64,000 nucleotides of DNA from Streptomyces capitiformicae (GCF_002214185.1 NZ_CP022161.1:1671757-1735756); one strand, 5' to 3'. Positions 16,906 to 27,576 are shown, counted from the first letter of the stretch. The notes: generated by a model from the sequence alone, not told the origin. Numbers and translations: made by a program.

Positions 16906-18561
16906 ATGACGGATCACCAGCACGCGGCATCGGAGCCGGGCCCCAGCTCGGGTCCCGACCGGCGGCCGACCAACAAGCCGCAGGACGCCGTGCCCCCACC
17001 GGGCACGGCGAAGAAGCCGCGCGCACACGAAGGCGCGGGCGCACACACGCATGCGAGCACGGGCACGGGCACGGGCACGGGCACGGGCACGCGGGCAGGT
17101 GCGCACATGGGCGCGCCCACACACAAGGGTGGCGCCGACGGTTCGGCCGACAGGCCTGAGCAGGCCGACCCGCACGATTCCGCCGACATGACAGGCCGAG
17201 GCAACGCCCACGGCACGGGCGATATGACGAACCAACCCGCCCCCGCCGGTTCCAGCGGCGCCGCAGAGGACGCCTCTCCCGGTGATCCGGCCGACGCCCC
17301 CGTTCCGCGCAAGTTCCGCCGTGACCGGCGGTACAAGATGCTGGGCGGTGTCTGTGCCGGGCTCGGGCGGCAGTGCGACATGGATCCGGTGATCTTCCGG
17401 ATCGTGCTCGTGGTGCTCTCCGCGACCGGCGGCCTCGGCCTCATCTTCTATGGCTTCGCCTGGCTGCTCGTGCCGTACGACGACGAGGAGGAGAACGAGG
17501 TACGCAAGCTGCTGACGGGCCGGGTCGACGGCCATGCCCTGACCGCCGTGCTCTTCGCGCTCGTCGGCTGCGGCGTGTTCCTCACCATGCTGGGCAACAA
17601 CACGGCCCTGACCTTCTCCGTGGTCGTCTCCCTGCTCCTGGCCGGCGCGGGGTACTGGTCGCAGCAGCGCGGCGCCCCCGACCCGGACCCTCTCGCCGCA
17701 CAGGCCGTCGCCGACGCCCCGCCGGAGGCCCAGGCGCCACCCGTGGCCGCCTCCTATCCCTCCTGGTGGCGCGACCCGATAGTCAAGGACGGCACGCACG
17801 TGGGCGGCACGGGCTATCTGTGGGGCCCGTGGGAGGCACGCGACCGGGACATCGCCGCGGCGGTCAATATCGCCCGGGGCATGCCCACCCAACAGGGCAT
17901 ACGCACCGCACGCGGGCCCAAGCCGCGCACACCGCGCTGGATAGGCGGCTGGGTCTTCCTGCTCGCGTTGCTGGCCGGCGGCCTCGGCACGGGAGCGACA
18001 TGGGAGGACCGCGCGCTGGCCGCCAGCCTGCAGACCGGTCTGGCCTGCGCGCTGGTCGTGTTCGGCCTGGGCATAGCCGTGAGCGCGTTCCTGGGCCGTA
18101 CGGGAGCAGGGTCGATCTTCCTGGCCGTGGTCACGGCGGGACTCCTGGCGTGCACTGCGGCGCTCCCGACGAACATCACCACGGACTGGGTCCGTACGGA
18201 GTGGACACCGCGGAACGCCGCGGGTGTGGCCGACCAGTACGCGCTGGGCACGGGCGTGGGCACCCTGGACCTGACGAAGGTGAACGTGGCGAAGGGGCAG
18301 ACGCTGGCCACGAGTGTGGACGTGGGCGCGGGCAAGGTGAAGGTGGTGGTTCCGCCGGACGTCACCGTGCGGCTCGACATCGAAGTGGGCCTCGGTGACA
18401 TCCAGTTGCCGGGTGACGACAAGGAGGACGTGGACGTGGCACCGGACACGAGCGATCAGCTGACGCTGTCTCCGGCGAAGGGAGCGGACAGCGGTGGCAC
18501 GATCACCATCGACCTCGAGGTCGGTCTGGGGCAGGCGGAGGTGGCCCGTGCTGCGGCATGA
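16906..18561 (+). CDS. PspC domain membrane protein with disordered N-terminus
   Basis: The 551-residue protein starts with about 130 residues of low-complexity sequence, including a TGTGTGTG run encoded by a hexamer repeat, then a PspC domain (about 135-200, [19 protein letters not shown] and a membrane helix ending [12 protein letters not shown]). Further helices lie near 215-250, 345-365, 375-395 and 400-420. The C-terminal 120 residues are beta-rich with repeated short motifs ([26 protein letters not shown]), as in the toastrack-type domains that sit beyond PspC helices. It diverges from the PspC kinase and may form part of the same envelope-stress system. It overlaps the next gene. Confidence 0.85.
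   Translation: MTDHQHAASEPGPSSGPDRRPTNKPQDAVPPPGTAKKPRAHEGAGAHTHASTGTGTGTGTGTRAGAHMGAPTHKGGADGSADRPEQADPHDSADMTGRGNAHGTGDMTNQPAPAGSSGAAEDASPGDPADAPVPRKFRRDRRYKMLGGVCAGLGRQCDMDPVIFRIVLVVLSATGGLGLIFYGFAWLLVPYDDEEENEVRKLLTGRVDGHALTAVLFALVGCGVFLTMLGNNTALTFSVVVSLLLAGAGYWSQQRGAPDPDPLAAQAVADAPPEAQAPPVAASYPSWWRDPIVKDGTHVGGTGYLWGPWEARDRDIAAAVNIARGMPTQQGIRTARGPKPRTPRWIGGWVFLLALLAGGLGTGATWEDRALAASLQTGLACALVVFGLGIAVSAFLGRTGAGSIFLAVVTAGLLACTAALPTNITTDWVRTEWTPRNAAGVADQYALGTGVGTLDLTKVNVAKGQTLATSVDVGAGKVKVVVPPDVTVRLDIEVGLGDIQLPGDDKEDVDVAPDTSDQLTLSPAKGADSGGTITIDLEVGLGQAEVARAAA
17057..17090 (+). repeat. Hexanucleotide tandem repeat (GCACGG)5.7
   Basis: Five full copies of GCACGG and a partial sixth lie inside the PspC gene and encode a Thr-Gly run. 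Copy-number changes would keep the frame, as the unit is six bases long. Confidence 0.85.
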
Positions 18562-18952
18562 GTTCAAGCCGGGCAAGTTCGTCGCCGGCTGCTTCCTCAT
18601 CCTCGCCGGTGTCGTCTATCTCGGCGACGCGGGCGATGCGTGGGAGACACCGTGGTTCATAGTGATACCGCTCGTCGTCTCCGGACTGTGCCTCGCGGGC
18701 GCCGTGGCCTTCCTGAACCACGCGATACGGGGCCGCCGGGCGTCGGGGCGGCCGGGCGGCCGGGTGGGACCTGCCGGACCTATGGGACCGATGGGGCCGG
18801 TGGGACCGATGGGTCCTGCGGGGCCGATGGGACCGGCAGGCCCGACAGGACACGCAGGACCACTGGGACCGACAGGGCGTATGGACCCGGCAGGACAGGC
18901 GGGACGAATACCGGGGAATACCCAGGCGCCGGACTCGGGCGGGCGGGGCTGA
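18548..18952 (+). CDS. Small membrane protein with collagen-like Gly-X-Y tail
   Basis: The 134-residue protein has two membrane helices (about 12-30 and 37-60), a basic loop [14 protein letters not shown], then a C-terminal collagen-like tract of about 16 consecutive G-x-x triplets ([20 protein letters not shown] and onward). The GTG at 18548 has GGAGG six bases upstream and lies within the end of the PspC gene, so the two are coupled. Collagen-like tracts in bacteria form triple helices or serve in adhesion; no Cys or foldon is visible here. Topology (N-terminus inside with two helices) would put the tail in the cytoplasm, which is unusual. No known function. Confidence 0.7.
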   Translation: MLRHEFKPGKFVAGCFLILAGVVYLGDAGDAWETPWFIVIPLVVSGLCLAGAVAFLNHAIRGRRASGRPGGRVGPAGPMGPMGPVGPMGPAGPMGPAGPTGHAGPLGPTGRMDPAGQAGRIPGNTQAPDSGGRG

Positions 18953-19084
18953 CCTGGCACAGGTCCTCCCCCCGACCAGAGCCAACAACCGCACGCGCCG
19001 CCCGGCCGGGGATGGCCCAGGCAGGTCAGGTCGGGCCAGGTCGGTCGGCCACGCCAAGGCGCAGGCCGTAGGGGGCGGTGGGCG

Positions 19085-19624
19085 TCACCGGTAGCCAGCC
19101 GCTCGGTGCCTGCTGCTGCCGCGTCGGGATCGGATGGCGGCGTCCACGGAGAGCACCGGGGCTCCGGCAAGGATCAGGGGGAGCCAGGCCATGAGGTAGG
19201 GGAGGTCGTTGCCGTAGTAGTACGGGCTCGCGGACCAGCTGACCGTCAGCCAGAGGCTGAGGGAGATGAGGGCACCGCCGACGGCGGCGAGGCGGGTGAG
19301 GAGACCAAGGAGGGTACCGATGCCGACGGCGAGTTCACCGATGGCGATGGCGTAGCCGAAGCCGACGGGGTTCTTGAGCGCCATGTCGATCATGGCCGGG
19401 ATGGCGGAGGCGTCGCGGGCGGCGCTCATCATGTCGCCGATCGAGCCGGAGCCGGAGTCCGCCATGAACGCGCTGTCGGTGAGTTTGTCCAAGCCGGCGT
19501 AGATGAAGGTGATGCCGAGGAAGACACGCAGGGGCAGCAGGGCGTAGCGGGTGGCTGTGTCCCGCCAGTCGCGGCCGCCGTCGAGATAGTGAGGGTAGGA
19601 GTCCGTGCGAGTGCCGTGAGTCAT
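19085..19624 (-). CDS. DoxX family membrane protein
   Basis: The 179-residue protein has the DoxX pattern: a basic start, a first helix with PLRVFLGITFIYAGLDKL, then helices near 90-110, 115-135 and 142-160, and GYAIAIGELAVGIGTLLGL. Family members are related to the small subunit of thiosulphate:quinone oxidoreductase, and in mycobacteria one takes part in a membrane oxidoreductase complex. No strong ribosome-binding site precedes the ATG. It converges on the collagen-like gene. Confidence 0.85.
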   Translation of the reverse strand: MTHGTRTDSYPHYLDGGRDWRDTATRYALLPLRVFLGITFIYAGLDKLTDSAFMADSGSGSIGDMMSAARDASAIPAMIDMALKNPVGFGYAIAIGELAVGIGTLLGLLTRLAAVGGALISLSLWLTVSWSASPYYYGNDLPYLMAWLPLILAGAPVLSVDAAIRSRRGSSRHRAAGYR

Positions 19625-19773
19625 CAGTCTGCGCCGCCTCTTGTCCGCCGTGCCGTTGACCCCTCAACAGAACGGTACGTTCGGAGGGGTGGGGGTGCTC
19701 AATGGTGCGACCGACTTTTTCCGGGTCTGGGTGGCTCGTCCCCGGGCTCATCTCCTTCTCGCACCGGACCCCG

Positions 19774-19795
19774 CCAGGGGCGCTGCGCTCCCTGG
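19774..19795. terminator. Short hairpin in the DoxX upstream region
   Basis: CCAGGG at 19774-19779 pairs with CCCTGG at 19790-19795. It resembles a GGGGCGCTGCGC-type palindrome that recurs in Streptomyces spacers, and it would end the gene at 19811 read on the minus strand. Confidence 0.4.
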
Positions 19796-19810
19796 CCCCC
19801 CACCGACCCC

Positions 19811-21064
19811 TCAGTCCGCCGAGACCTCGATCACGTAGCGGTTGGTTTCTACGCCGGCTGCGGTGATGACCTGGACCTCGGTTTGGCCGGGTTCTACGTC
19901 GGCGGGGACGGGGACGGTGAGGACGGTGTCGGTGGGGTTGTCGAAGCCGCCGGTCACGGGGACAAGGGGGACGTGGACGTGGACGGGGCCGATGCGGACG
20001 ACCATGCGGGAGAGGCGGTCGGCGGTCTGGGCGCCCGGGGGGACGAAGCCGGCGCCGCGGATCTCGATGTCGTCGCCGTTGCGGATGGGGGCGTCGAGGT
20101 CGCCGGCCTCGCGGGCGCGGACGACGGAGAGGATGACGGGGCGGCCGCCCTCGGCGTACTTGCCGGCGACGTAGGTGGCGGCCGAGACGAGGACGAGGAG
20201 GGCCAAACCCCACGGGAGGTCGGGGAGTTGGTCGGGGCGGCGGGCCAGGCGTACCGCCGCGAAGGCGAGGGCGACGGTGCAGATGACGACGTACTGGACG
20301 TCGGTGAAGCTGCCTCGGCCCGAGTCGTCGGTGAGGAGGTCGGCGGCGCGGGGGCGGTGGGCGCGGACCTTTTGGAGGCGTTGGGAGAGGACGCGGAGGC
20401 CGACGACGCGGCGGACGAGTACCGCGATTCCGCAGACGACGGCGAGGACGGTCACGATGCCGGCGCCGCGGGCGAGTTCGAGGCCGGCGATGAGGGCGTC
20501 GCGTTCTCGGTGGTCGGAGGCGGCGGCCAGGCGGCCGACCAGGACGAGGATCGCGAAGACCACGAACAGCACCCAACTGACGGCGACCGCACGGGAGGTG
20601 GAGAGACGGTTGTCCTCACCGATGACGGGGGCGAGGGCGCCGCCGCGTGCCCGGTGCAGATAGCCGGCGCCGGTCAGTGCCACGGCCACCAGCAGAGCGG
20701 CGATGAGGCCGGCCGTGCGGGCGGTCGTCCAGCCCGCGCCGATCGCGGTGAGGGACTGGACGAGGAGCAGGGTCACGACGGCGGCCCAGACGACGACGGC
20801 CGTGCGCAGCCACAGTCGGCCGAGCCAGGCCTCGCCCTCGACCCGGCTGCGTTCGGCGACGAGGGCGGCGGACTGGGTGAGTTCGTCGGAGACCCACTGC
20901 CGGGAGGCGGACGCCGAGTGCGCGACGGCCGCGGGCAGCCCCAGCCCGGACGCGAACTCCTCCCGCTTCAGCAGGAACTCGGCGACGGCGCGCCGATGTC
21001 CCGTGCGCGCCCCGTGCGGGCAGTCCCCGCACGTGCACCCGCCGGCATGGGCACTCGCGCCCAT
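19811..21064 (-). CDS. Multi-pass membrane protein with C-terminal IPT/TIG-like domain
   Basis: The 417-residue protein carries a Cys/His-rich N-terminus (GGCTCGDCPHG), a soluble stretch, then about six membrane helices (near 85-135, 160-180, 200-222 and 255-305), and a soluble end of about 100 residues (from ILSVVRAREAGD to VIEVSAD) with NGDDIEIRGAGF, which resembles an IPT/TIG beta fold. The ATG at 21064 has GAGAGG four bases upstream; the open frame runs on to 21145 through repetitive DNA. The CxCxxC near the start may bind metal. No function is known. Confidence 0.65.
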   Translation of the reverse strand: MGASAHAGGCTCGDCPHGARTGHRRAVAEFLLKREEFASGLGLPAAVAHSASASRQWVSDELTQSAALVAERSRVEGEAWLGRLWLRTAVVVWAAVVTLLLVQSLTAIGAGWTTARTAGLIAALLVAVALTGAGYLHRARGGALAPVIGEDNRLSTSRAVAVSWVLFVVFAILVLVGRLAAASDHRERDALIAGLELARGAGIVTVLAVVCGIAVLVRRVVGLRVLSQRLQKVRAHRPRAADLLTDDSGRGSFTDVQYVVICTVALAFAAVRLARRPDQLPDLPWGLALLVLVSAATYVAGKYAEGGRPVILSVVRAREAGDLDAPIRNGDDIEIRGAGFVPPGAQTADRLSRMVVRIGPVHVHVPLVPVTGGFDNPTDTVLTVPVPADVEPGQTEVQVITAAGVETNRYVIEVSAD

Positions 21065-21407
21065 GCCGCCTCTCGCCTCCTGCACCGCCACGCCCGAGCC
21101 CGCCTTCCCGCACCGCGTCCGCATCTGCGTCCGCTTCCTCGACATTCGCCGTCACCGCCACCGAGACCGACACCGACGTCGTCACCGACACCGCCACCGC
21201 CGCCGTCATCGGCGTCCTCACCGCCATCGCCGGGCGTCGTATGTCCGTCCGCTCACTACCACAGCCGTGCGGCCGCACGGCTGCCCCGCGATGACAGCGA
21301 ATTGTGCCGTACGGAACACGGCCCGCGCCCGGCAGGGACACTGAGGGCAAGGAGAGCGCGGGGTGAAGTACGGGTCCTTGTGTTGACCCGGCTGCGAGAA
21401 TCTTCGT
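21065..21407. other. Intergenic region with degenerate ACCG-type repeats
   Basis: The 343-base divergent spacer has a run at about 21145-21235 made of degenerate CACCG/GACCG hexamers. All six frames are open through parts of it, so frame length here is not evidence of coding. The rest must hold the promoters of the DUF4429 and membrane protein genes. Confidence 0.5.
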
Positions 21408-22295
21408 ATGGCCGAGATCATCCAGCAGGACGGGACCTGGGCCTTCGACGGCAGCACGGTCCGGATCACACCTGGCCTGCACCGTTCCGTGGCGCTGTTC
21501 CGGCAGACGTACGGGGAGATCGCGGTGCCCCTGGAAGCGGTGTCCGGGGTCGTCTACGAGCCCGAACGCAAGCGCGGACGGCTCCGCTTACGGCTCCGCG
21601 AGGGCAGCGATCCGCTGCTCCGGGCCACCGGCGGGCGGCTGCCGGACGCGGCCGACCCGTACCGGCTGACGGTCGACCTCGAGCGCTCGGGGATCGCCGA
21701 GTACGTGGCCGAGGAGATACGGCAGGCCATGCTCCTCGAACAGACCCCGAAGGAGCCCGCCACCACCTACCTCCTGCCCGGGCCACCCGTGCCGGTGTCC
21801 GTCCGGTCGAGCGACGGCACGGTCTCCTTCGACGGTACGCGGGTCAGGATCGACTGGAACGACACCTCCGACCGGGTCAAGCGCGCGACCGGCCCGCGGA
21901 TCATCGACATCGGCGACCTCGTCCAGGTGGAGTGGCTGCCCAACTCCGGTTACGAGGACGGCTTCCTGCGGTTCGTGACACGCGAGACGGCGTTCTCCAA
22001 ACTCCCGCCGGAGAAGGACCCGTTCGCCCTGGACCTGTGGGGCAGCACCCGCCGCGACCTGCTCACGGCCCTGGTCGCCACGGCGGTCACGGCCCGGCTC
22101 CCCCATCCGTCCACACATGCGGCCGACCACGCGGCTCGCCCTCGGCCCACCGAAGCCGCCGCCCCGCCCCAGTCCGCCGACCCACACGACGTGCTCCTCC
22201 GCCGCCTGCGCGAGTTGGGCGAACTGAACCGCGACGGAGTACTGACGGACGAGGAGTTCGCGGTGACAAAGGCAGCGGTTCTACGCAACTTCTGA
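21408..22295 (+). CDS. DUF4429 protein with C-terminal SHOCT domain
   Basis: The 295-residue protein has two similar beta-rich halves, each opening with W-x-FDG-x-x-VRI or VSFDGTRVRI (about 10-100 and 130-210), which is the DUF4429 pattern with a PH-like fold. The last 35 residues, DVLLRRLRELGELNRDGVLTD and following, are a SHOCT motif, a short C-terminal module that in other proteins mediates oligomerisation. There is no signal peptide or membrane segment. The function is unknown. Confidence 0.8.
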   Translation: MAEIIQQDGTWAFDGSTVRITPGLHRSVALFRQTYGEIAVPLEAVSGVVYEPERKRGRLRLRLREGSDPLLRATGGRLPDAADPYRLTVDLERSGIAEYVAEEIRQAMLLEQTPKEPATTYLLPGPPVPVSVRSSDGTVSFDGTRVRIDWNDTSDRVKRATGPRIIDIGDLVQVEWLPNSGYEDGFLRFVTRETAFSKLPPEKDPFALDLWGSTRRDLLTALVATAVTARLPHPSTHAADHAARPRPTEAAAPPQSADPHDVLLRRLRELGELNRDGVLTDEEFAVTKAAVLRNF

Positions 22296-22332
22296 GTCCG
22301 GGCAAGACTCCTGAGCCCCGGCCGGACTTCCT

Positions 22333-23127
22333 TCAGCTCAACAGGTCCGGCTCGCTCCGGCTGATGTCCTGCCACAGCGGCTGATAGTTGATCCACGCCA
22401 CCAGGTCCCCGCCCGCCTGCTCCCGCGTCGCCACAGCCAACCGGTGTTCGATGAGGAGCGGTCGCCCCGCCGCCTTCGCGGTCAGCTGGACCTGCGCGGA
22501 GCGTTCCATCGACAGGAACCACCACGCCGCCGCGTCGACCGAGTCGCCGACCGTCAGCAGCCCATGGTTGCGCAGCACAAGAGCCTTACGGCTGCCCAGC
22601 ACCGCCGCGATCCGGCGCCCCTCGTCCGCGTCCACGGCGACACCCGTGTAGTGGTCGTAGAGCGCGTGGTCCTCGTAGAAGGCGCAGGACTCCTGGGTGA
22701 TCGGCTCGATCAGGTCGCCGAGGGCGGCGAGGGCGCGGCCGTGCACGGAGTGGCAGTGCGCGACGGCGACGACGTCGGGGCGGGCGGCGTGCACCTGGGC
22801 GTGCACGGTGAAGGCCGCCTGGTTCACGTGGTAGTTGCCCTCGATCACCTGCCCGTCCTGGTTGGCGAGGACGAGGTCACTCACCGTGACGTGCTTGAAC
22901 GGCATCCCGAACGGATTGACCCAGAAGCAGTCGCTGAACTCGGGGTCGCGCGCGGTGATGTGTCCCGAGACCCCGTCCTCGAATCCCAGTCGCCCGAAGA
23001 TCCTCAATGCCCCGGCCAGCCGTTCTTTGCGGTGTCGCCGCTCGGCCGCCGCCGACTCGTGCATCGGCGGCATGGCGAACCGCAGCTGGTCGGTGGGTAG
23101 CGGCAGGGGCGGTGTGGGCCCGTGCAT
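22333..23127 (-). CDS. Class II aldolase/adducin family protein
   Basis: The 264-residue protein fits the fuculose-phosphate aldolase fold: SGHITARDP near the start, the zinc-binding HCHSVHG with H124 and H126, and R-N-H-G-LL supplying a third His. Family members cleave sugar phosphates or act as epimerases or decarboxylases, and many close relatives have unknown substrates. GGAGG lies four bases before the ATG at 23127. It converges on the DUF4429 gene. The substrate cannot be assigned. Confidence 0.85.
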   Translation of the reverse strand: MHGPTPPLPLPTDQLRFAMPPMHESAAAERRHRKERLAGALRIFGRLGFEDGVSGHITARDPEFSDCFWVNPFGMPFKHVTVSDLVLANQDGQVIEGNYHVNQAAFTVHAQVHAARPDVVAVAHCHSVHGRALAALGDLIEPITQESCAFYEDHALYDHYTGVAVDADEGRRIAAVLGSRKALVLRNHGLLTVGDSVDAAAWWFLSMERSAQVQLTAKAAGRPLLIEHRLAVATREQAGGDLVAWINYQPLWQDISRSEPDLLS

Positions 23128-23346
23128 GTGTCCTCCAGACTGACTTCCTTTACGAAGCGGAAGTTACCGTCGGTCGCCCACGCAGAACAGGTCCGTCCCG
23201 TGAAGAGGGTACGCAACCGTTACGCAAGTCACAGAAACGCGCCAGCGGTACGGTGCTCGGGCATGCTCGGCCACATTCGGGTCGAGCCATGAGTCGCTCG
23301 GGGCAACCGGACAGAGCTTGTCGGGTATCCGCGCGAGACTCGCCGT

Positions 23347-23823
23347 ATGCCATCGGACAACTGGGCGGCCTTCGCCGCCGCCGAACCCGGTCTCGCCGCC
23401 ACCGTCGAGGCCCGCTTCGGCGCGTTCACGCATCACATCCTCGCCACGCTCCGCAAGGACGGCTCCCCGCGTACGACCGGGCTGGAGGTCAGGTTCCACA
23501 ACGGCGAGCTCTGGCTGGGGATGATGCCGGACTCGCTCAAGGCGCTCGACCTGCGCCGCGACCCGCGCTTCGCGTTGCAGGCCAATCCGGGCCCCGGTAC
23601 GGAGATGGGCGGGGGTGACGTACGGATCAGCGGGCGGGCGATCGAGGTCGACGATCCCGCGGTCAAGGCCGCATACGGCGAAGAGGTGGAACCGCCGGAG
23701 CCGTTCCACCTCTTCCGCACCGAGCTGACGGAGGTCGTACGGACCTACATCGAGGACGACACGTACCTGGTCGTCCAGGTCTGGAAGCCCGGAGAGCCGG
23801 TGCGGACTCTCAAGCGGACCTGA
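23347..23823 (+). CDS. Pyridoxamine 5'-phosphate oxidase-like (split-barrel FMN/F420) protein
   Basis: The 158-residue protein has the split-barrel pattern: HHILATLRKDGSPRTTGLEV, then GMMPDSLKALDLRRDPRFAL and VRISGRAIEV. Such proteins bind FMN, F420 or haem and reduce varied substrates. The N-terminal ATG lacks a strong ribosome-binding site. It converges on guaA with only 17 bases between stops. Cofactor choice cannot be decided by eye. Confidence 0.8.
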   Translation: MPSDNWAAFAAAEPGLAATVEARFGAFTHHILATLRKDGSPRTTGLEVRFHNGELWLGMMPDSLKALDLRRDPRFALQANPGPGTEMGGGDVRISGRAIEVDDPAVKAAYGEEVEPPEPFHLFRTELTEVVRTYIEDDTYLVVQVWKPGEPVRTLKRT

Positions 23824-23838
23824 GCCCCTTCAAAAACG

Positions 23839-25421
<1,583 letters not shown>

Positions 25422-25540
25422 GGGGTGCCTTCCGGCGGTCGGGCGGGGGTCTGTGTGGCCGATTCTACCGGGGCGCCCACTTGTGGTGCTGGCCCACTGA
25501 GGACTCCGCCCCCATGCCCAGCCGTGGCATACTGACCCCC

Positions 25541-25612
25541 ATGCTCGCGCACTCGACCTTCCTCTTTACCTATGGCGACCGGCCCACCGGCTGCCATGGT
25601 CGTGCTGCTTGA
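25541..25612 (+). CDS. Probable Phe/Tyr attenuator leader peptide
   Basis: A 23-codon frame starts at ATG 25541 and contains the run TFLFTY, coded with TTC, TTT and TAT; TTT and TAT are rare in such high-GC DNA. The ATG follows a CATACT-like -10 by about six bases, so the mRNA may be leaderless. A hairpin overlaps the codons just after Tyr (25573-25596), and a terminator hairpin lies 20 bases past the stop. This is the classical leader layout for an aromatic amino acid gene, and the next gene is chorismate mutase. Confidence 0.6.
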   Translation: MLAHSTFLFTYGDRPTGCHGRAA

Positions 25613-25632
25613 GCTACTGACAAGCGACTTCC

Positions 25633-25675
25633 CCAGGCGCCCCGGGCCGACAAGGTCCGGGGCGCCTGGCGTTTT
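25633..25675 (+). terminator. Attenuator terminator upstream of chorismate mutase
   Basis: A perfect 13-bp stem (25633-25645 and 25657-25669) with an 11-base loop is followed by CGTTTT, a rho-independent terminator. It lies between the leader peptide and the structural gene, so it must be bypassed for expression. An alternative partner for its left arm, CCGGGGCGCC, recurs at 25690-25699. Confidence 0.8.
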
Positions 25676-25724
25676 CGGGGCTTGTCGAGCCGGGGCGCCG
25701 ACCGAACCGATGAGGAGCCCCGAC

Positions 25725-26012
25725 ATGACCGTCACCACCAGCGACAGGACAGGCGCGCACACCGCGGAGGCCGCCGATGTGATCAGCGGCGCCCGGGAAC
25801 GGATCGACGCGCTCGACGACCGCATCATCGGGCTGATGCAGGAGCGGATGGCGGTGTCGGCCGTGATCCAGGAGGCGCGGATCGAGTCGGGCGGCCGCCG
25901 GGTGAACCTTTCCCGGGAGATGGAGGTCCTCGCCCACTACAGGGACGCTCTGGGCAAGCCCGGCACCGCGCTCGCCATGACCCTGCTGGAGTTGTGCCGG
26001 GGGCGCATCTGA
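25725..26012 (+). CDS. Chorismate mutase (AroQ type)
   Basis: The 95-residue protein has the AroQ helical pattern: R-x-RIDALDDRIIGLMQERM, R (QEARIES) and the basic R-x-MEVLAHYRDAL helix, supplying the Arg and Lys/Arg residues that bind the chorismate dianion. It converts chorismate to prephenate, the branch point to Phe and Tyr. There is no signal peptide, so it acts in the cytoplasm. GGAG precedes the ATG at 25725. The upstream leader with Phe and Tyr codons and terminator fits feedback by its end products. Confidence 0.85.
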   Translation: MTVTTSDRTGAHTAEAADVISGARERIDALDDRIIGLMQERMAVSAVIQEARIESGGRRVNLSREMEVLAHYRDALGKPGTALAMTLLELCRGRI

Positions 26013-26346
26013 CCGGCGGACGTACGTGCGCCTGCCGTCTCACCCGTACGGCGCGTGACCGCCGTACGACACGCTTCGTTGGTAGCGGTGTCCGGGCCAG
26101 CCAGGTCCGGGCCCGAAGAACCACGCGTGGCTCCGCTGGAGCGATGAGGCGCACGGATCGTGCCGTGCGCCGTGGGACCTCGCTCCAGGGATGTGACCGG
26201 ACGGCAGGGGACAGCAGCCCGGTCACTCAAGAGAACGGTCGGCTCCGGGGACGCCCGGGGCCGACCGGCGGAATCTGTTCAAGGGTGGTCGAAACGGTTG
26301 CGGAGGCCGTTGTCGGTCCAGCACGATGCCGGAACAGATCGCGACC

Positions 26347-26362
26347 ATTGGTCCACACCACC
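26347..26362. promoter_or_regulatory. DasR-like operator (dre-like), orphan
   Basis: ATTGGTCCACACCACC matches the core TGGTCTAGACCA at ten of twelve positions. DasR represses chitin and N-acetylglucosamine genes. Neither neighbour is oriented to use it as a promoter operator, so it may be chance or a remnant. Confidence 0.3.
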
Positions 26363-26476
26363 GCAAAACCACAGCCCCGGCACCAGCCCAGCCCCAGATC
26401 CACCCCGAGCCAGCGGCGCAACCCCCCGGCGCTGCTTCGAGGCACCGGCGCTGCCCTGACGTCGGTGCTGACGCAG

Positions 26477-26510
26477 AAGGGCCCCGCGACTTCCGTCCCG
26501 CGGGGCCCTT
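26477..26510. terminator. Terminator hairpin at the end of the lipoprotein gene
   Basis: A perfect 12-bp stem (26477-26488 and 26499-26510) with a 10-base loop lies 57 bases beyond the lipoprotein stop. It could also stop readthrough from chorismate mutase. Confidence 0.75.
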
Positions 26511-26566
26511 CGTCACGCCAGTCCGAACCGGCCTCAGCCGGTGGCCGGAAGCCAGTGGCCGGTGGC

Positions 26567-27295
26567 TCAGCCGGCTGCCTTCTCCAGCTTCGCGACCTGC
26601 GCCTCCAGCACCTCCGCCGGCACCTGCGCCTTGTCCGCGTCGAGCATGTTCATCGAGTAGAAGCCGATGAGCGTCGAGCCGCTGCGGACCACCGTGAAGG
26701 ACATCGGGATCTTGGTGCCCTCGATGTCGCCCTTCATCTTGTACGAGACGGCCTCGTCGCCCTGCTCGGGGGCCGTGAGGGCCTCGATGCCGGAGTACTT
26801 GTTGCCGACGTGCTCGTACTTCGTGCAGTTCTCGGTCGCCGTGCGCAGCTCGGCCATCACCTTCTCGGCGTCGCTCTGCTCGTGCGCGGCGAGGGCGAGG
26901 GAGATGACGCTGCCAGAGAGCTCGTCCTTCGGGGTGACGGTGCGGCCGACGCGGGCCTTCGCCTTCGGGTCCGACGTGAAGAAGAACATGTTCGCGATGG
27001 ACTGGCAGGCGGCCGGCTCCGCGGGCACGGTGTCGGCGGGCATCTCGTCGGCGGGCATGTCGGCGATCGTGTAGCCCTTGACCTCGCCGTCCACGAGGGC
27101 GGCCTTCTTCAGCTGGGCCTCGGTCAGCGCGGCCTGCCCGGCCGTGTCCTTCGCCTTCTCGGAGGCCGAGGCGGACGCCGACGGCTTCTTCTCCGCCTCT
27201 TTGACCTCGTCGCCGCCCCCACCGCACGCCGCGGTGAGCCCCAGCGTGGCCACTACCGAGACGGCCACCGCTGCTCGCGACATCTTCGACTTCAC
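26567..27295 (-). CDS. Secreted lipoprotein, unknown function
   Basis: The protein of about 242 residues has a basic N-terminus (KSKMSRAAV), a hydrophobic stretch and the lipobox L-T-A-A-C with Cys at about 24, followed by a Gly-rich and Lys/Ser/Ala linker. The mature part has two Cys (AACQS, ENCTKY) that could form a disulphide, and ends in a helical EVLEAQVAKLEKAAG. It would be anchored to the outer face of the membrane. The start is uncertain: the GTG at 27295 is preceded by a GGTGGGG, while the frame continues to 27355. Confidence 0.7.
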   Translation of the reverse strand: MKSKMSRAAVAVSVVATLGLTAACGGGGDEVKEAEKKPSASASASEKAKDTAGQAALTEAQLKKAALVDGEVKGYTIADMPADEMPADTVPAEPAACQSIANMFFFTSDPKAKARVGRTVTPKDELSGSVISLALAAHEQSDAEKVMAELRTATENCTKYEHVGNKYSGIEALTAPEQGDEAVSYKMKGDIEGTKIPMSFTVVRSGSTLIGFYSMNMLDADKAQVPAEVLEAQVAKLEKAAG

Positions 27296-27576
27296 GTTCC
27301 CCACCCTCACAAACTTCGCTTCACGCATCACAAGTAACCCCTGCGCGTTCCACAAGGGGTTCTCAGGCCACAGACAGTCATGTTTAGGCCAGGGGCCATC
27401 TCATCATGGACGCGACACCACGCGCCCCACCTATTCACCTGTGACCCAGAACACACAAGAAAAGTGTGATCACGAGGGCAACCCTTGCCTCCACTCGCCG
27501 GTCACACATCGCACACGGGGGAAGAACCCGCGCTCGGAGGGGGGTGCGGGTCCTTCCCCCCTATGGCTTCACTTCT

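Larger units (their letters stand above)
26013..26566. other. Convergent intergenic region with hairpins and a dre-like site
   Basis: No gene could be recognised in these 554 bases. They contain a terminator-like hairpin (26477-26510) and a sequence resembling the DasR operator (26347-26362). Codon patterns are irregular in all frames, so it may be the remains of a lost gene. Confidence 0.45.
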
